Shown piece by piece: positions 1 through 7,998 of a stretch of DNA of 64,000 bases; the first letter of the stretch is position 1; every line of letters starts with the position of its first letter. Below the pieces are notes generated by a model. That model saw only the letters and a list, made by a program, of their open reading frames with translations. It had not been told where the DNA came from and ran no database searches. Location of the stretch: assembly GCF_016862895.1 (NCBI RefSeq), contig NZ_BONV01000010.1, positions 186,001 to 250,000 of the forward strand. The letters are read 5' to 3'. Source of the DNA: Planotetraspora kaengkrachanensis. GTDB lineage: Bacteria; Actinomycetota; Actinomycetes; Streptosporangiales; Streptosporangiaceae. A program made the translations under genes and the position numbers.

Positions 1-902
1 GCTCGACGGCCACGGTGAGCGAGGGCGACCTGTTCGACGCGGCGCGCGTCGGCCTGGGCGCCCTCGGCGTCCTCACCGCCGTGACGTTCCGGGTCGAGCC
101 GTCCTTCCTCCTCCACGCGCGCCGCGAGCCGATGTCGTTCTCCCGCATCCTGGACTCGCTCGATGACCTCACGGGCGAAAACGAGCACCTCGACTTCTTC
201 TGGCTGCCGCACACCGACACCTGCCTGGTCAAGCGGAACAACCGCTCCCCCGGCCCCGCCCGGCCGCCGGGCGCGTTCAAGCACTGGCTGGACAACGTCT
301 TCCTGGAGAACACGCTCTTCGGCGCGATGTGCGCCCTCGGAGACCGCCTCCCCGCAACCATCCCCCGCATCAACGGCCTGTCCGCGAGCGTGCTGAGCGC
401 GTCGGAGTGCGTGGACGCCTCATACAAGATCTTCACGTCCGTCCGGGAGGTGCGCTTCCTCGAGACGGAGTACGCCATCCCCCGCCGGCACCTCGCCCAG
501 GCCCTGCGCGAGACGCGGGACCTCATCGAGCGCGCCGACTGGAAGATCACCTTCCCGGTCGAGGTCAGGGTGACGCCGCCGTCCGACGCGTGGCTGTCCA
601 CCGCGTACGGCAGGCCGTCGGCGTACATCGCCTGCCACGTCTACCGCCGGACGCCGAACCCCGCCTATTTCGCGGGCGTCGAGGAGATCATGACGAGGTT
701 CCAGGGCCGCCCGCACTGGGGCAAACTGCACACTCGGGACGCGGCGTACCTCCAGTCCGTTTACCCGAAATTCGCCGACTTCCAGGTGTTGCGTGACAGG
801 CTCGACCCGCACGGGTTGTTCGCCAACGACTACCTTGACCAGGTGCTCGGCACGGCACGGGCCGGTTCCCCCGCCGAGGGCTCGGAAACCACGGCCACGT
901 AA
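1..902 (+). CDS. FAD-linked sugar-lactone/alditol oxidase, C-terminal part
   Basis: The gene enters from the left edge (frame starts at base 3), so the N-terminal FAD-binding half is missing. The visible part begins in the conserved stretch that closes the FAD domain (DLFDAARVGLGALGV) and continues through a substrate domain ending in HWGK (about base 715) and a C-terminal FANDYLDQVLG. These are hallmarks of the D-arabinono-1,4-lactone oxidase / L-gulonolactone oxidase / alditol oxidase family (VAO flavoenzymes), which oxidise sugar lactones or polyols with oxygen. The exact substrate cannot be told from this half. It stops at TAA 900-902, followed at once by a hairpin. Confidence 0.85.
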   Translation, partial: STATVSEGDLFDAARVGLGALGVLTAVTFRVEPSFLLHARREPMSFSRILDSLDDLTGENEHLDFFWLPHTDTCLVKRNNRSPGPARPPGAFKHWLDNVFLENTLFGAMCALGDRLPATIPRINGLSASVLSASECVDASYKIFTSVREVRFLETEYAIPRRHLAQALRETRDLIERADWKITFPVEVRVTPPSDAWLSTAYGRPSAYIACHVYRRTPNPAYFAGVEEIMTRFQGRPHWGKLHTRDAAYLQSVYPKFADFQVLRDRLDPHGLFANDYLDQVLGTARAGSPAEGSETTAT

Positions 903-903
903 A

Positions 904-928
904 GAGAACACCTTCGTGGTGCGTTCTC
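904..928 (+). terminator. Hairpin after the oxidase gene
   Basis: GAGAAC (904-909) pairs with GTTCTC (923-928), with ACC/GGT extending the stem around a TTCG-type loop. It lies two bases after the stop codon of the upstream gene. There is no U-tract, as is common in actinomycetes. Confidence 0.5.
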
Positions 929-1445
929 GGCGTGTCGGGTTGCCTCAACTGACCGGCTTACGGGCACATTGCGAGGCACGGGCGGCCTGAGCCCGGCGTG
1001 CCACTCGAACCCCGGGGGAGCAAGTGCACATCAACCCCTCCCGCGGGTGGGGCCTGAGGGCCCACCACCCCGCGGGGGCCGCCACGACCTCCGCGGCGAC
1101 CACGACGTCCTCCGCCGTCCCGGCGCGGGGACGGACGCGGCCACGGACGGTGAGCGCGCATCACCTCAGGAAGAACGACCCTCCGTTCTCTCGCTTCATG
1201 AGCCGACTCCGCCCCTCGGGGCGTCGCCGTACGGGACAATCCGTCGAGAACATCAGCCCGCTTGCCGTAGTCCGTCGGGCTGTAGCAAGGTGAGCGCGGA
1301 AAATGTGACCGGCGTCACAACATCTGCCCCACCCCTCGGCGAGGCGATGTTCGGACATGCCGGGTACGGTGCTGGAAGGCAACCGGCTCACGCGAGAAAC
1401 TCAAGGGTCCGGGGGAAGACGCAGCACGATGACGAAGGGACTCGC
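929..1445. other. Intergenic leader region of sepH
   Basis: About 520 bases without a convincing gene: the open frames here are GC-rich shadows with no family resemblance. The only clear element is the CRP-like palindrome at 1304-1319. A ribosome-binding sequence GAAGGGA (about 1435-1440) precedes sepH. Confidence 0.5.
1304..1319. promoter_or_regulatory. CRP/FNR-type palindrome upstream of sepH
   Basis: TGTGACCGGCGTCACA fits the TGTGA-N6-TCACA consensus of the CRP/FNR superfamily exactly. It lies 127 bases before the sepH start. Streptomyces Crp recognises a similar GTG-N6-GNCAC word. Occupancy by a Crp homologue is inference. Confidence 0.45.
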
Positions 1446-3617
1446 ATGCAGGAGCTCCGTCTCGTCGCGGTAAGTGAGGACGGAACGTATCTCGTCCTGG
1501 CCACGGCCGGACGGGGCACGCGGTTCACGCTTCCCGTCGACGACCGGCTCCGCGCCGCGGTCCGCGGCAACTTCTCCCGTCTCGGCCAGTACGAGATCGA
1601 AGTGGAGAGTCCGTTGCGCCCCAAGGAGATCCAGGCTCGAATCCGCGCCGGTGAGACGGCTGAGGAGATCGCGGCCACCGCCGGCATCCCGGTGGAACGA
1701 GTCCGCTGGTTCGAGGGACCCGTTCTCCAGGAGCGCGAGTACATGGCCCAGCAGGCGCAGCGCGTCCCGGTCCGCCTGCCCGGAGAGACCACCCCCGGCC
1801 CGACGCTCGGCGATCTGGTCGCCGAGCGGCTCACCCGCCGCGGCGTGCCCGCCGACGAGATCGACTGGGACTCCTCCAAGCGCGACGACAACCTGTGGCG
1901 GGTGAAGCTCGGCTTCGTCTGGAACGGGCACACCCGGCACGCCGAGTGGCTGTTCGACCCGCGGCGCCGCCACATCACCCCGAACGACGACGAGGCCATG
2001 CGCCTGTCGGCGGACGAGTACGTCGAGCCCGACACCGACGACTCGACCGTCCGCCCCTTCGTGCCGAGGCTCGCGGCCAAGCTCGCCCCCGTGGCGCCGC
2101 TTCCCGGTTCGTCGCTGCCCGGCCGGCAGAACCCGCAGGGACGTGCCGAGCCCGGCTACGACCGCCCGGCCGTACGGCACGAGCCGCCGGCCAGACTCGA
2201 CCCTCCGCTGCGCCAGGAGCCCCCGTCGTGGCATGAGCCCCGTTACGAGGAGCCTGCGGCGTATCGGTCCGAGCCGCGCCGTGAAGACCCGGCGACCTAC
2301 CGATCCGAGCCACGCCGCGAGGACCCGGCGACCTACCGGTCCGAGCCGCGCCGTGAAGACCCGGCGACCTACCGGTCCGAGCCGCGCCGCGAGGACCCTG
2401 CCGCGTACCGATCCGAGCCCGCGCCGGTGCCCTTCCGGCTGCCGGAGCCGCTGGTCGAGCCGGACGAGGTGGAGGAGCCTCCCGCCTTCCTGCTGCCTCA
2501 GGCGACACCGGCCGCGCCGGCCCCGACGCCGCTCCGCCCGGTCGCGGACGACAGGCGCGTCAACCACCCGGCCGTCAGCGCGCCGGAGTTCGAAGCGCCC
2601 GCGATCGCCGAGTCCATGCTCCCCTTCGCCCTTGAGCCCTCCGCGTCTGAGGCGCCCGAGCCCGTTCTCGACGACCCCGGACAGTCGCGGGACGCCGCCC
2701 TTGAACAGGCGTCGGAGCAGGAGACGGCCGGGACGGACCGCATCGGCGAGAACGCTCCGGCGCACGAGGCTTCCGCCTCGGACGCCGCGACGGCTTCCGA
2801 CGCGCGGAACGCACAGGACGAGGAGGCCGCCGAGCCTCACGCCGAATCCGAATCCGAATCCGAATCCGACGCCGAGTCCGACGCCTCGGCCGACGTCGAG
2901 CACGACGCGAAGCCCGCCGCCGAAGAGACTCGGGAGACGGCAGCGGCGGACGCCTCGGGGACCGCTGAGGACTCCACGGGCGCCGCGGACTCTGACGAAT
3001 CCGTAGACGAGGCCCACGGCGCTACGGCGGGGACGGATCCCGCTCCCGCGCAGACGCCGGCCGAAACCGCGGCCGAGCCTGCTCCAACGCCCGCGCCCGC
3101 TCCCCGTCCGGTTCCGCGGCCCGCCCCTGTTCCCCGTCCGGTTCCCGCACCTCCGCGTGCCGCCACCGGTACGGCGGCGGCGGGCAGGCCCGCGGGCGGC
3201 GCTCCGGCGGCCCCGGCGAAGCAGGCGGAGAAGGCGGAGAAGGCAGAGCCTGCGCCTTCCAAGCCGGCTGCTCCTGCCACGACCGGACGCGGGGTACCCG
3301 CTCAGGCCCCTGCGGCAGCTCGGGCCGGAGCCGGCAACGGCGACCGGCCTGGAGGCGGGACGGCCGCGACGGCCCCCGCCGCCAAGCCGACCGGCAGGGA
3401 CGGCGCCGAACCCGCCGCGAAGGACGAGGCCGCCAAGGCTCCCGCGAAGGAGCCGGTGAAGACCGCCGTCAAGGAAACGCCCAAGGACACGAAGCCGGAG
3501 ACGCCCGCACCGCCCGTGCCGAAGCCGGCTCCGGCCCGGCCGCGGAAGTCGCGGGGCCGTCGCGCCTCTGTTCCGACCTGGGACGAGATCATGTTCGGGG
3601 CGCGCAAGCCCGAGTGA
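1446..3617 (+). CDS. sepH: SepH-like cell-division regulator (DUF3071)
   Basis: 723 residues. The N-terminal ~190 residues (MQELRLVAVSEDGTYLVL, then a helix-turn-helix-like stretch around GETAEEIAATAGIPVERVRWFEG and the WDSSKRDDNLWRVKLGF block) match the DUF3071/SepH family, which in Streptomyces binds FtsZ and promotes septum assembly. A very long Pro/Ala/Glu-rich disordered region follows, with five 12-residue YRSEPRREDPAT-type repeats and a Ser-Glu run. The protein closes with the family's C-terminal motif SVPTWDEIMFG. The start is ATG 1446, nine bases after GAAGGGA. It appears monocistronic, with a strong hairpin after the stop. The disordered linker makes it longer than I would expect for this family. 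Confidence 0.9.
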   Translation: MQELRLVAVSEDGTYLVLATAGRGTRFTLPVDDRLRAAVRGNFSRLGQYEIEVESPLRPKEIQARIRAGETAEEIAATAGIPVERVRWFEGPVLQEREYMAQQAQRVPVRLPGETTPGPTLGDLVAERLTRRGVPADEIDWDSSKRDDNLWRVKLGFVWNGHTRHAEWLFDPRRRHITPNDDEAMRLSADEYVEPDTDDSTVRPFVPRLAAKLAPVAPLPGSSLPGRQNPQGRAEPGYDRPAVRHEPPARLDPPLRQEPPSWHEPRYEEPAAYRSEPRREDPATYRSEPRREDPATYRSEPRREDPATYRSEPRREDPAAYRSEPAPVPFRLPEPLVEPDEVEEPPAFLLPQATPAAPAPTPLRPVADDRRVNHPAVSAPEFEAPAIAESMLPFALEPSASEAPEPVLDDPGQSRDAALEQASEQETAGTDRIGENAPAHEASASDAATASDARNAQDEEAAEPHAESESESESDAESDASADVEHDAKPAAEETRETAAADASGTAEDSTGAADSDESVDEAHGATAGTDPAPAQTPAETAAEPAPTPAPAPRPVPRPAPVPRPVPAPPRAATGTAAAGRPAGGAPAAPAKQAEKAEKAEPAPSKPAAPATTGRGVPAQAPAAARAGAGNGDRPGGGTAATAPAAKPTGRDGAEPAAKDEAAKAPAKEPVKTAVKETPKDTKPETPAPPVPKPAPARPRKSRGRRASVPTWDEIMFGARKPE
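2262..2420 (+). repeat. 36-bp in-frame tandem repeat in sepH
   Basis: Units begin at about 2262, 2298, 2334, 2370 and 2406, each encoding YRSEPRREDPAT or a close variant. The last unit is partial. The near-identical nucleotide units suggest recent slippage or unequal exchange within the disordered linker. Confidence 0.85.
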
Positions 3618-3642
3618 CCCGAGTGAGCGGTGTCTGCATCGT

Positions 3643-3696
3643 GCGGGCACTTCGTCCGGGCCGCCTCTGCGGAGTCGGCCCGGACGGGGTGCCCGC
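3643..3696. terminator. Long hairpin terminator between sepH and the PH-domain genes
   Basis: GCGGGCAC (3643-3650) pairs with GTGCCCGC (3689-3696), and CCGGGCCG/CGGCCCGG extend the stem inward around a loop at about 3666-3672. It sits between two convergent transcription units, so it can serve both. Confidence 0.7.
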
Positions 3697-3723
3697 TTTC
3701 GCGTGACCTGGCCGCTGCCGGGT

Positions 3724-5487
3724 CTACTGGGTGTCGGCCTGGGCCGGCGGGGCGAGGAACGGGCGGATCCAGTCGGGGGTGACCTCGGCGGCGAACTCCA
3801 CGCCCTGGGTCTCCCCGGTGTCGATCGCGGGATATCCGCCGGTGCCCGCGCCGACGCCGGCGACCACGGTCAGCACGCCCGACGTCCGCTGGAACACCGT
3901 CTGCCGCAGGGTCCAGCCCACGACGGCGCGACGCTCGACGACGGCCTGGGCTCTGCGCAGCGACCCGCTGCGGACCGACAGCCGCTTGCCGTCGTAGGCG
4001 TGCCCGAGGGAACGGTAGCGATCGAGCCCGAGCGGTATTCCGAGCAGCGCCAGGACCACGGCGGCAAGGGCGGCGACCTCCCATCCCAGCAGGACCGCGG
4101 CGGCGGCGACCGCCAGCCAGGGTGTGATGGCCCGGAACAGCCTGCGGCGCCGCGCCTGGGGCGGGTGCCGCCGCAGCGGGGCGGAGAAGGGTCCTACGGC
4201 GTCCGAGGCGACGGTGGTGGCGAACGTCCGGGGTGCCACCGGCAGCAGCTGCCCCCTTGTCTCGGAGTCGCCGAGGCCGGTGACCACCGCCCACAACCGC
4301 ACGACGTTGAACCGGCGTTCGATCAACCCGTCGACCAGCTCGTATCCGCGGATCCTGCGGCGTTCCAGGGAGACGGTGCGGCGCGTGACCAGGCCGCGCT
4401 CCGCCACGAGATAGCCGTCCCTGGTGCGCAGGGTGAAGTCCCAGTTGAAGACGGCGTACATGACGCCTCCGACCACGGGCATGGCGAGGACCAGCAGCAC
4501 CGCGGCCGCGACCAGAAGGGCGGGACGGTCCTCCACCCAGGCGAACACCTCCCGCGCCGTCCGCGCGTCGACACGCAGTTCGCCGCTCACCTGGAAGAAC
4601 AGGCCGACGGCTCCGGCCAGCAGCGCGAAGGGCGTCAGCAGGTAGGCGCCGGACAGCGGGCCGTACCTGAGCCAGGATCGGGGCACACGGCCGACGACTC
4701 GCTCGTCGTGATGCCCGGAAACCTGCCCGGGCACCGCATCGGGCGCCGGGCCGTACGCCCGTTCGTGTGCCGGTGCGGCGTCGTCGCGGGCGACGCCGTC
4801 CGGGGTCCCTGCGCCGTACAGCGCCGCGGCCTCGGGCTCCGCGGCCGAGCCTTCCGGCCGGCGGGACGGTGTCACGGCACGGCGCGCCAGCAGCACCGCC
4901 CGGAGGTTCTCCGCCTCCTCGACGGTGAGCGCGTCGAGTTCGCCCTCCTGCTCGCCGCCGCCCGCGCCCGTGTCCAGCTTGAGGACGGCGAGGTGGAGCA
5001 GGCGGTGCAGCGGCGGGGCGGTGATGTCGATGCCGCGGACCCGTTCCAGGGGGATCGTCCGCACCGACCGGCTGACGAGCGCGCGGGTGAGCTCCAGCCG
5101 GTCGCCGGAGACGCGGTAGGTGAACGTGGCCCAGCGGACGATCGCGTAGACCACCGATCCCGCCACGCCGAGGGCCGCCCAGCCGAACGACGCGGGCGAG
5201 AATCCGCCCGCCACCAGGACTCCGGCGAGAGGCAGCAACAACCCGGGCAACATCCTGATCGGGTCGATCAGCAGGACGCGCGGGCTCAGCCGCCGGGGCT
5301 CACCCGTGTTCCCGTACGGCGTCGCGCCCGGAGGAGCGGGATGGCCGCCCGGCACCGGCGGCCCGGCCTCCGGCCGAGCGGGGCCCGGCTGCGCCGGCCA
5401 TGGCTGTCCGGGACCTGACGGCGCCGGACCCGGCTGTCCGGGACCTGACGGCGCGGGACCGGGCTGTCCGGCACCTGGCTCTGTCAT
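3724..5487 (-). CDS. Large bacterial-PH-domain membrane protein (YdbT-like)
   Basis: 587 residues. A Pro/Gly-rich N-terminus (repeated GPGQPGPAPS-type units) is followed by two hydrophobic pairs, each leading into a bacterial PH-like (bPH2/DUF304) domain; motifs such as RVSGDRLELTRALVSRSVRTIPLERVRGI and LERRRIRGYELVDG are typical. A third membrane pair and a further PH-like block (LDRYRSLGHAYDGKRLSVRSG) complete it. The start ATG 5487 overlaps the stop of the upstream small PH gene in an ATGA, so the two are translationally coupled, as in the Bacillus ydbS-ydbT arrangement. The molecular role of this pair is not established; in Bacillus it affects bacteriocin tolerance. Confidence 0.8.
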   Translation of the reverse strand: MTEPGAGQPGPAPSGPGQPGPAPSGPGQPWPAQPGPARPEAGPPVPGGHPAPPGATPYGNTGEPRRLSPRVLLIDPIRMLPGLLLPLAGVLVAGGFSPASFGWAALGVAGSVVYAIVRWATFTYRVSGDRLELTRALVSRSVRTIPLERVRGIDITAPPLHRLLHLAVLKLDTGAGGGEQEGELDALTVEEAENLRAVLLARRAVTPSRRPEGSAAEPEAAALYGAGTPDGVARDDAAPAHERAYGPAPDAVPGQVSGHHDERVVGRVPRSWLRYGPLSGAYLLTPFALLAGAVGLFFQVSGELRVDARTAREVFAWVEDRPALLVAAAVLLVLAMPVVGGVMYAVFNWDFTLRTRDGYLVAERGLVTRRTVSLERRRIRGYELVDGLIERRFNVVRLWAVVTGLGDSETRGQLLPVAPRTFATTVASDAVGPFSAPLRRHPPQARRRRLFRAITPWLAVAAAAVLLGWEVAALAAVVLALLGIPLGLDRYRSLGHAYDGKRLSVRSGSLRRAQAVVERRAVVGWTLRQTVFQRTSGVLTVVAGVGAGTGGYPAIDTGETQGVEFAAEVTPDWIRPFLAPPAQADTQ

Positions 5488-5999
5488 GTCGCGTCGTCCC
5501 TGAGCTCCTGGGCCCGGCGGGCCAGTTCCGCGGCGAAGCCGGCGGCCACGTCGTAGTCGAGGCCCTTGATCGTCGACGACCCGGCGTGCGAGGCGGTGCG
5601 GATCTCCACGGTGGCGAGGCGGAGCGCGCGCTCGAACCAGCCCTGCGCCTTGTCCACGGTCTGGATCCGGCTGACGGGAACGAACACCCATTCCCTGCTC
5701 AGCCAGCCCGACCTCGCGTACACGACGTCGCCGGAAAGCTCCCACCGGTGCACGGCGTAGCGCCAGAGCGGTTCGATGATCACCAGTGGCGCCGTCACGA
5801 CGCCGACGACGAGCGGGAGCAGCCACGCGTTGTCGGACAGCCAGCCGGGCAGGGCCGACCAGTCGCTGCGGCCGATCCAGTACGCGAGCAGCAGGGCGCC
5901 GCCGAAGAAGACGGCGAACCCGATCAGCGACTCGATCAGCCACAGGACGATCGCGCGCCGTGACACCCGATGGGCGGGATCCCGTAATGGACCTCTCAC
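5484..5999 (-). CDS. Small bacterial-PH-domain membrane protein (YdbS-like)
   Basis: 171 residues: two transmembrane helices (about residues 16-42 and 59-78) followed by one bPH2 domain with the typical YARSGWLSREWVFVPVSRIQTVD core. It is first in a two-gene operon and its stop overlaps the start of the larger PH protein in ATGA. YdbS/YdbT-type pairs are membrane proteins found together; a complex between the two products is inference. Confidence 0.8.
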   Translation of the reverse strand: MRGPLRDPAHRVSRRAIVLWLIESLIGFAVFFGGALLLAYWIGRSDWSALPGWLSDNAWLLPLVVGVVTAPLVIIEPLWRYAVHRWELSGDVVYARSGWLSREWVFVPVSRIQTVDKAQGWFERALRLATVEIRTASHAGSSTIKGLDYDVAAGFAAELARRAQELRDDAT

Positions 6000-6120
6000 A
6001 ATCCCACCCTAAGAGACAGGGGCCCTCCGTCAGCGATATGTCAGCGGCTGATCGCGACGCTCAGTGAATTGTCAGTGGCATACCGCAAGGTGGGGGCGTC
6101 CACAAACAGGGAGGACGTCG

Positions 6121-7086
6121 ATGAGATACGCGATCCAGGCACAGGGCCTGGCCAAGCACTACGGCGAGACCCGTGCCCTCGACGGGGTCGATCTCGAGGT
6201 GCCCCAGGGGCGGCTGCTGGGGGTGCTGGGGCCCAACGGCGCCGGCAAGACCACGGCCGTCCGCATTCTCGCCACCCTGCTGCGGCCGGACGGCGGCCGG
6301 GCCCAGGTGGGCGGGTTCGACGTCGTCAGGCAGGCGCACCAGGTGCGCTCGCTGATCGGGCTGACAGGTCAGTACGCCGCGGTCGACGAGACGCTGACCG
6401 GCGTGGAGAACCTCGTGATGATCGGCCGCCTGCTCGACATGACGCGGGCCGACGCTCGGCGGCGCGCCGCCGAGCTTCTGGAGCGTTTCGACCTGACGGA
6501 CGCGGGAGGCCGGGCGACGAAGACCTACTCCGGCGGCATGCGCCGGCGCCTCGATCTCGCGGCCAGCCTGATCGGCCGTCCGCAGGTGCTGTTCCTCGAC
6601 GAGCCGACGACGGGACTCGACCCGCGCAGCCGCACCGAGCTGTGGGGTGTCGTGCGCGGCCTCCAGAGCGACGGGGTGACCGTCCTGCTGACCACGCAGT
6701 ACCTCGAGGAGGCCGACCAGCTCGCCGACGACATCGTCGTGTTCGACCACGGGAAGGTCATCGCCACCGGCACGTCCGACGAGCTCAAGGCGACGATCGG
6801 CGGCCAGGTGCTGGAGGTACGGCCGGTGGAGGCCGCCCACCTCGACCTGGTGGCCCGCGTGGTCGGCGACATCCTCGGCGCAGAGCCCACCGTGTCGGGC
6901 GGCCTGGTGAGGGCCGGGGTGCGCGACGCCGCCGCCGTCCCCGCGATCGTCCGCCGTCTCGACGACCTCGGAGTGATCGCCTCCGAACTGTCGCTGCGCA
7001 AGTCGAGTCTCGACGAGGTGTTCCTCGCCCTCACCGGGCACGCGGCCGTGGACAAGGCGCAACTACCGGAGGAGGTCCCGGCATGA
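6121..7086 (+). CDS. DrrA-type ABC exporter ATPase
   Basis: 321 residues of the daunorubicin-resistance (DrrA) family. Walker A is GPNGAGKTT (about residue 38), the signature is YSGGMRRRLDLA, Walker B is LFLDEPTTGLDP, and the family C-terminal extension ends in LRKSSLDEVFLALTGH. ATG 6121 is preceded by GGGAGG (about 6109-6114). It powers the permease encoded just downstream. Substrates of the family are mostly drugs or secondary metabolites; this one is unknown. Confidence 0.9.
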   Translation: MRYAIQAQGLAKHYGETRALDGVDLEVPQGRLLGVLGPNGAGKTTAVRILATLLRPDGGRAQVGGFDVVRQAHQVRSLIGLTGQYAAVDETLTGVENLVMIGRLLDMTRADARRRAAELLERFDLTDAGGRATKTYSGGMRRRLDLAASLIGRPQVLFLDEPTTGLDPRSRTELWGVVRGLQSDGVTVLLTTQYLEEADQLADDIVVFDHGKVIATGTSDELKATIGGQVLEVRPVEAAHLDLVARVVGDILGAEPTVSGGLVRAGVRDAAAVPAIVRRLDDLGVIASELSLRKSSLDEVFLALTGHAAVDKAQLPEEVPA

Positions 7087-7175
7087 GCCGGGCGACCACA
7101 CCGGCGCCGCCGGACCCGGCGGCGAACGGGACCCGACCGAGCACCCCCGACAACCTTGACGAGGAGACATCATGA
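7083..7175 (+). CDS. 30-residue coupling ORF between the ABC genes
   Basis: MSRATTPAPPDPAANGTR..., Pro/Thr-rich. Its ATG overlaps the stop of the ATPase gene (ATGA at 7083-7086) and its TGA overlaps the start of the permease gene (ATGA at 7172-7175). It may exist only to carry ribosomes across the gap; no family is recognised. A GAGGAG lies just before the permease start, so the permease can also initiate on its own. Confidence 0.35.
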   Translation: MSRATTPAPPDPAANGTRPSTPDNLDEETS

Positions 7176-7984
7176 CCGCGATCGCCGGGACCGCCGGAGG
7201 GGCCGTCGCCGCCCCCAGGGTCAGCCCCGCGGCCACGTTCCGCCACACCATGACGCTGTCGTGGCGGAGCCTGGTGCAGATCAAGCACAATCCGATGGAG
7301 CTGCTCGACCTGAGCGTCCAGCCCGTCATGTTCCTGTTGCTGTTCACCTACGTGTTCGGCGGCGCCATCGCCGGGTCGACCGGTGACTATCTGCAGTTCG
7401 CGCTGCCCGGCCTGGTCGCGCAGAACATGTTGTTCGCCAGCATGACCACGGCCGTCGGGCTGAACACCGACATCACGAAGGGCGTCTTCGACCGGTTGCG
7501 GAGCCTGCCGATCGCCCGCTCGGCCCCGCTCGCGGGACGGATCGTGGCCGACACGCTCAAGCAGGTGTGGGCGTTCGCCCTCTTCCTGGGTCTGGGCCTC
7601 GTCCTCGGTTTCCGGGTGCAAACGGGCCTGATCGGCGTCGCCGGCGCGCTCGCGGTGCTGCTGGCCTTCGCGCTGGCCATGTCGTGGGTGGCGGTCCTGG
7701 TCGGCCTCCGCGCCTCCGACCAGGAGAAGGTCCAGATCCTGATGTTCTCGCTGATGATGCCGATCACCTTCACCAGCAACGCCTTCGTGCGCACCGACAC
7801 GATGCCGACCTGGCTGCAGAAGTGGGTCGAGGTCAACCCGGTGAGCCACCTGTCCGACGCGGTGCGGGGACTGCTCAGCGGCGGTCCCGTCGCCGAGCAC
7901 GCCGGAATCTCCCTGCTCTGGGCGGTCGGCATCACGGTGGTGTTCGCGCCCCTGTCGATCCGGGCCTTCCGCGACCGCGTCTGA
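7172..7984 (+). CDS. DrrB-type ABC exporter permease
   Basis: 270 residues with six predicted transmembrane helices and the ABC-2 type layout (FRHTMTLSWRSLVQIKHNPMELLDL, then QFALPGLVAQNMLFASMTTAVGLNTDITKGVFDRLRSLPI). It pairs with the upstream ATPase. GAGGAG at 7160-7165 is the ribosome-binding site for ATG 7172. It converges on the SARP regulator gene, which is a candidate regulator by proximity only. Confidence 0.9.
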   Translation: MTAIAGTAGGAVAAPRVSPAATFRHTMTLSWRSLVQIKHNPMELLDLSVQPVMFLLLFTYVFGGAIAGSTGDYLQFALPGLVAQNMLFASMTTAVGLNTDITKGVFDRLRSLPIARSAPLAGRIVADTLKQVWAFALFLGLGLVLGFRVQTGLIGVAGALAVLLAFALAMSWVAVLVGLRASDQEKVQILMFSLMMPITFTSNAFVRTDTMPTWLQKWVEVNPVSHLSDAVRGLLSGGPVAEHAGISLLWAVGITVVFAPLSIRAFRDRV

Positions 7985-7998
7985 TGCCGGCGCCGGCG

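Noticed and set aside
1401-3650. Long minus-strand frame opposite sepH
   Set aside because: Arg/Gly-rich shadow of the sepH codons.
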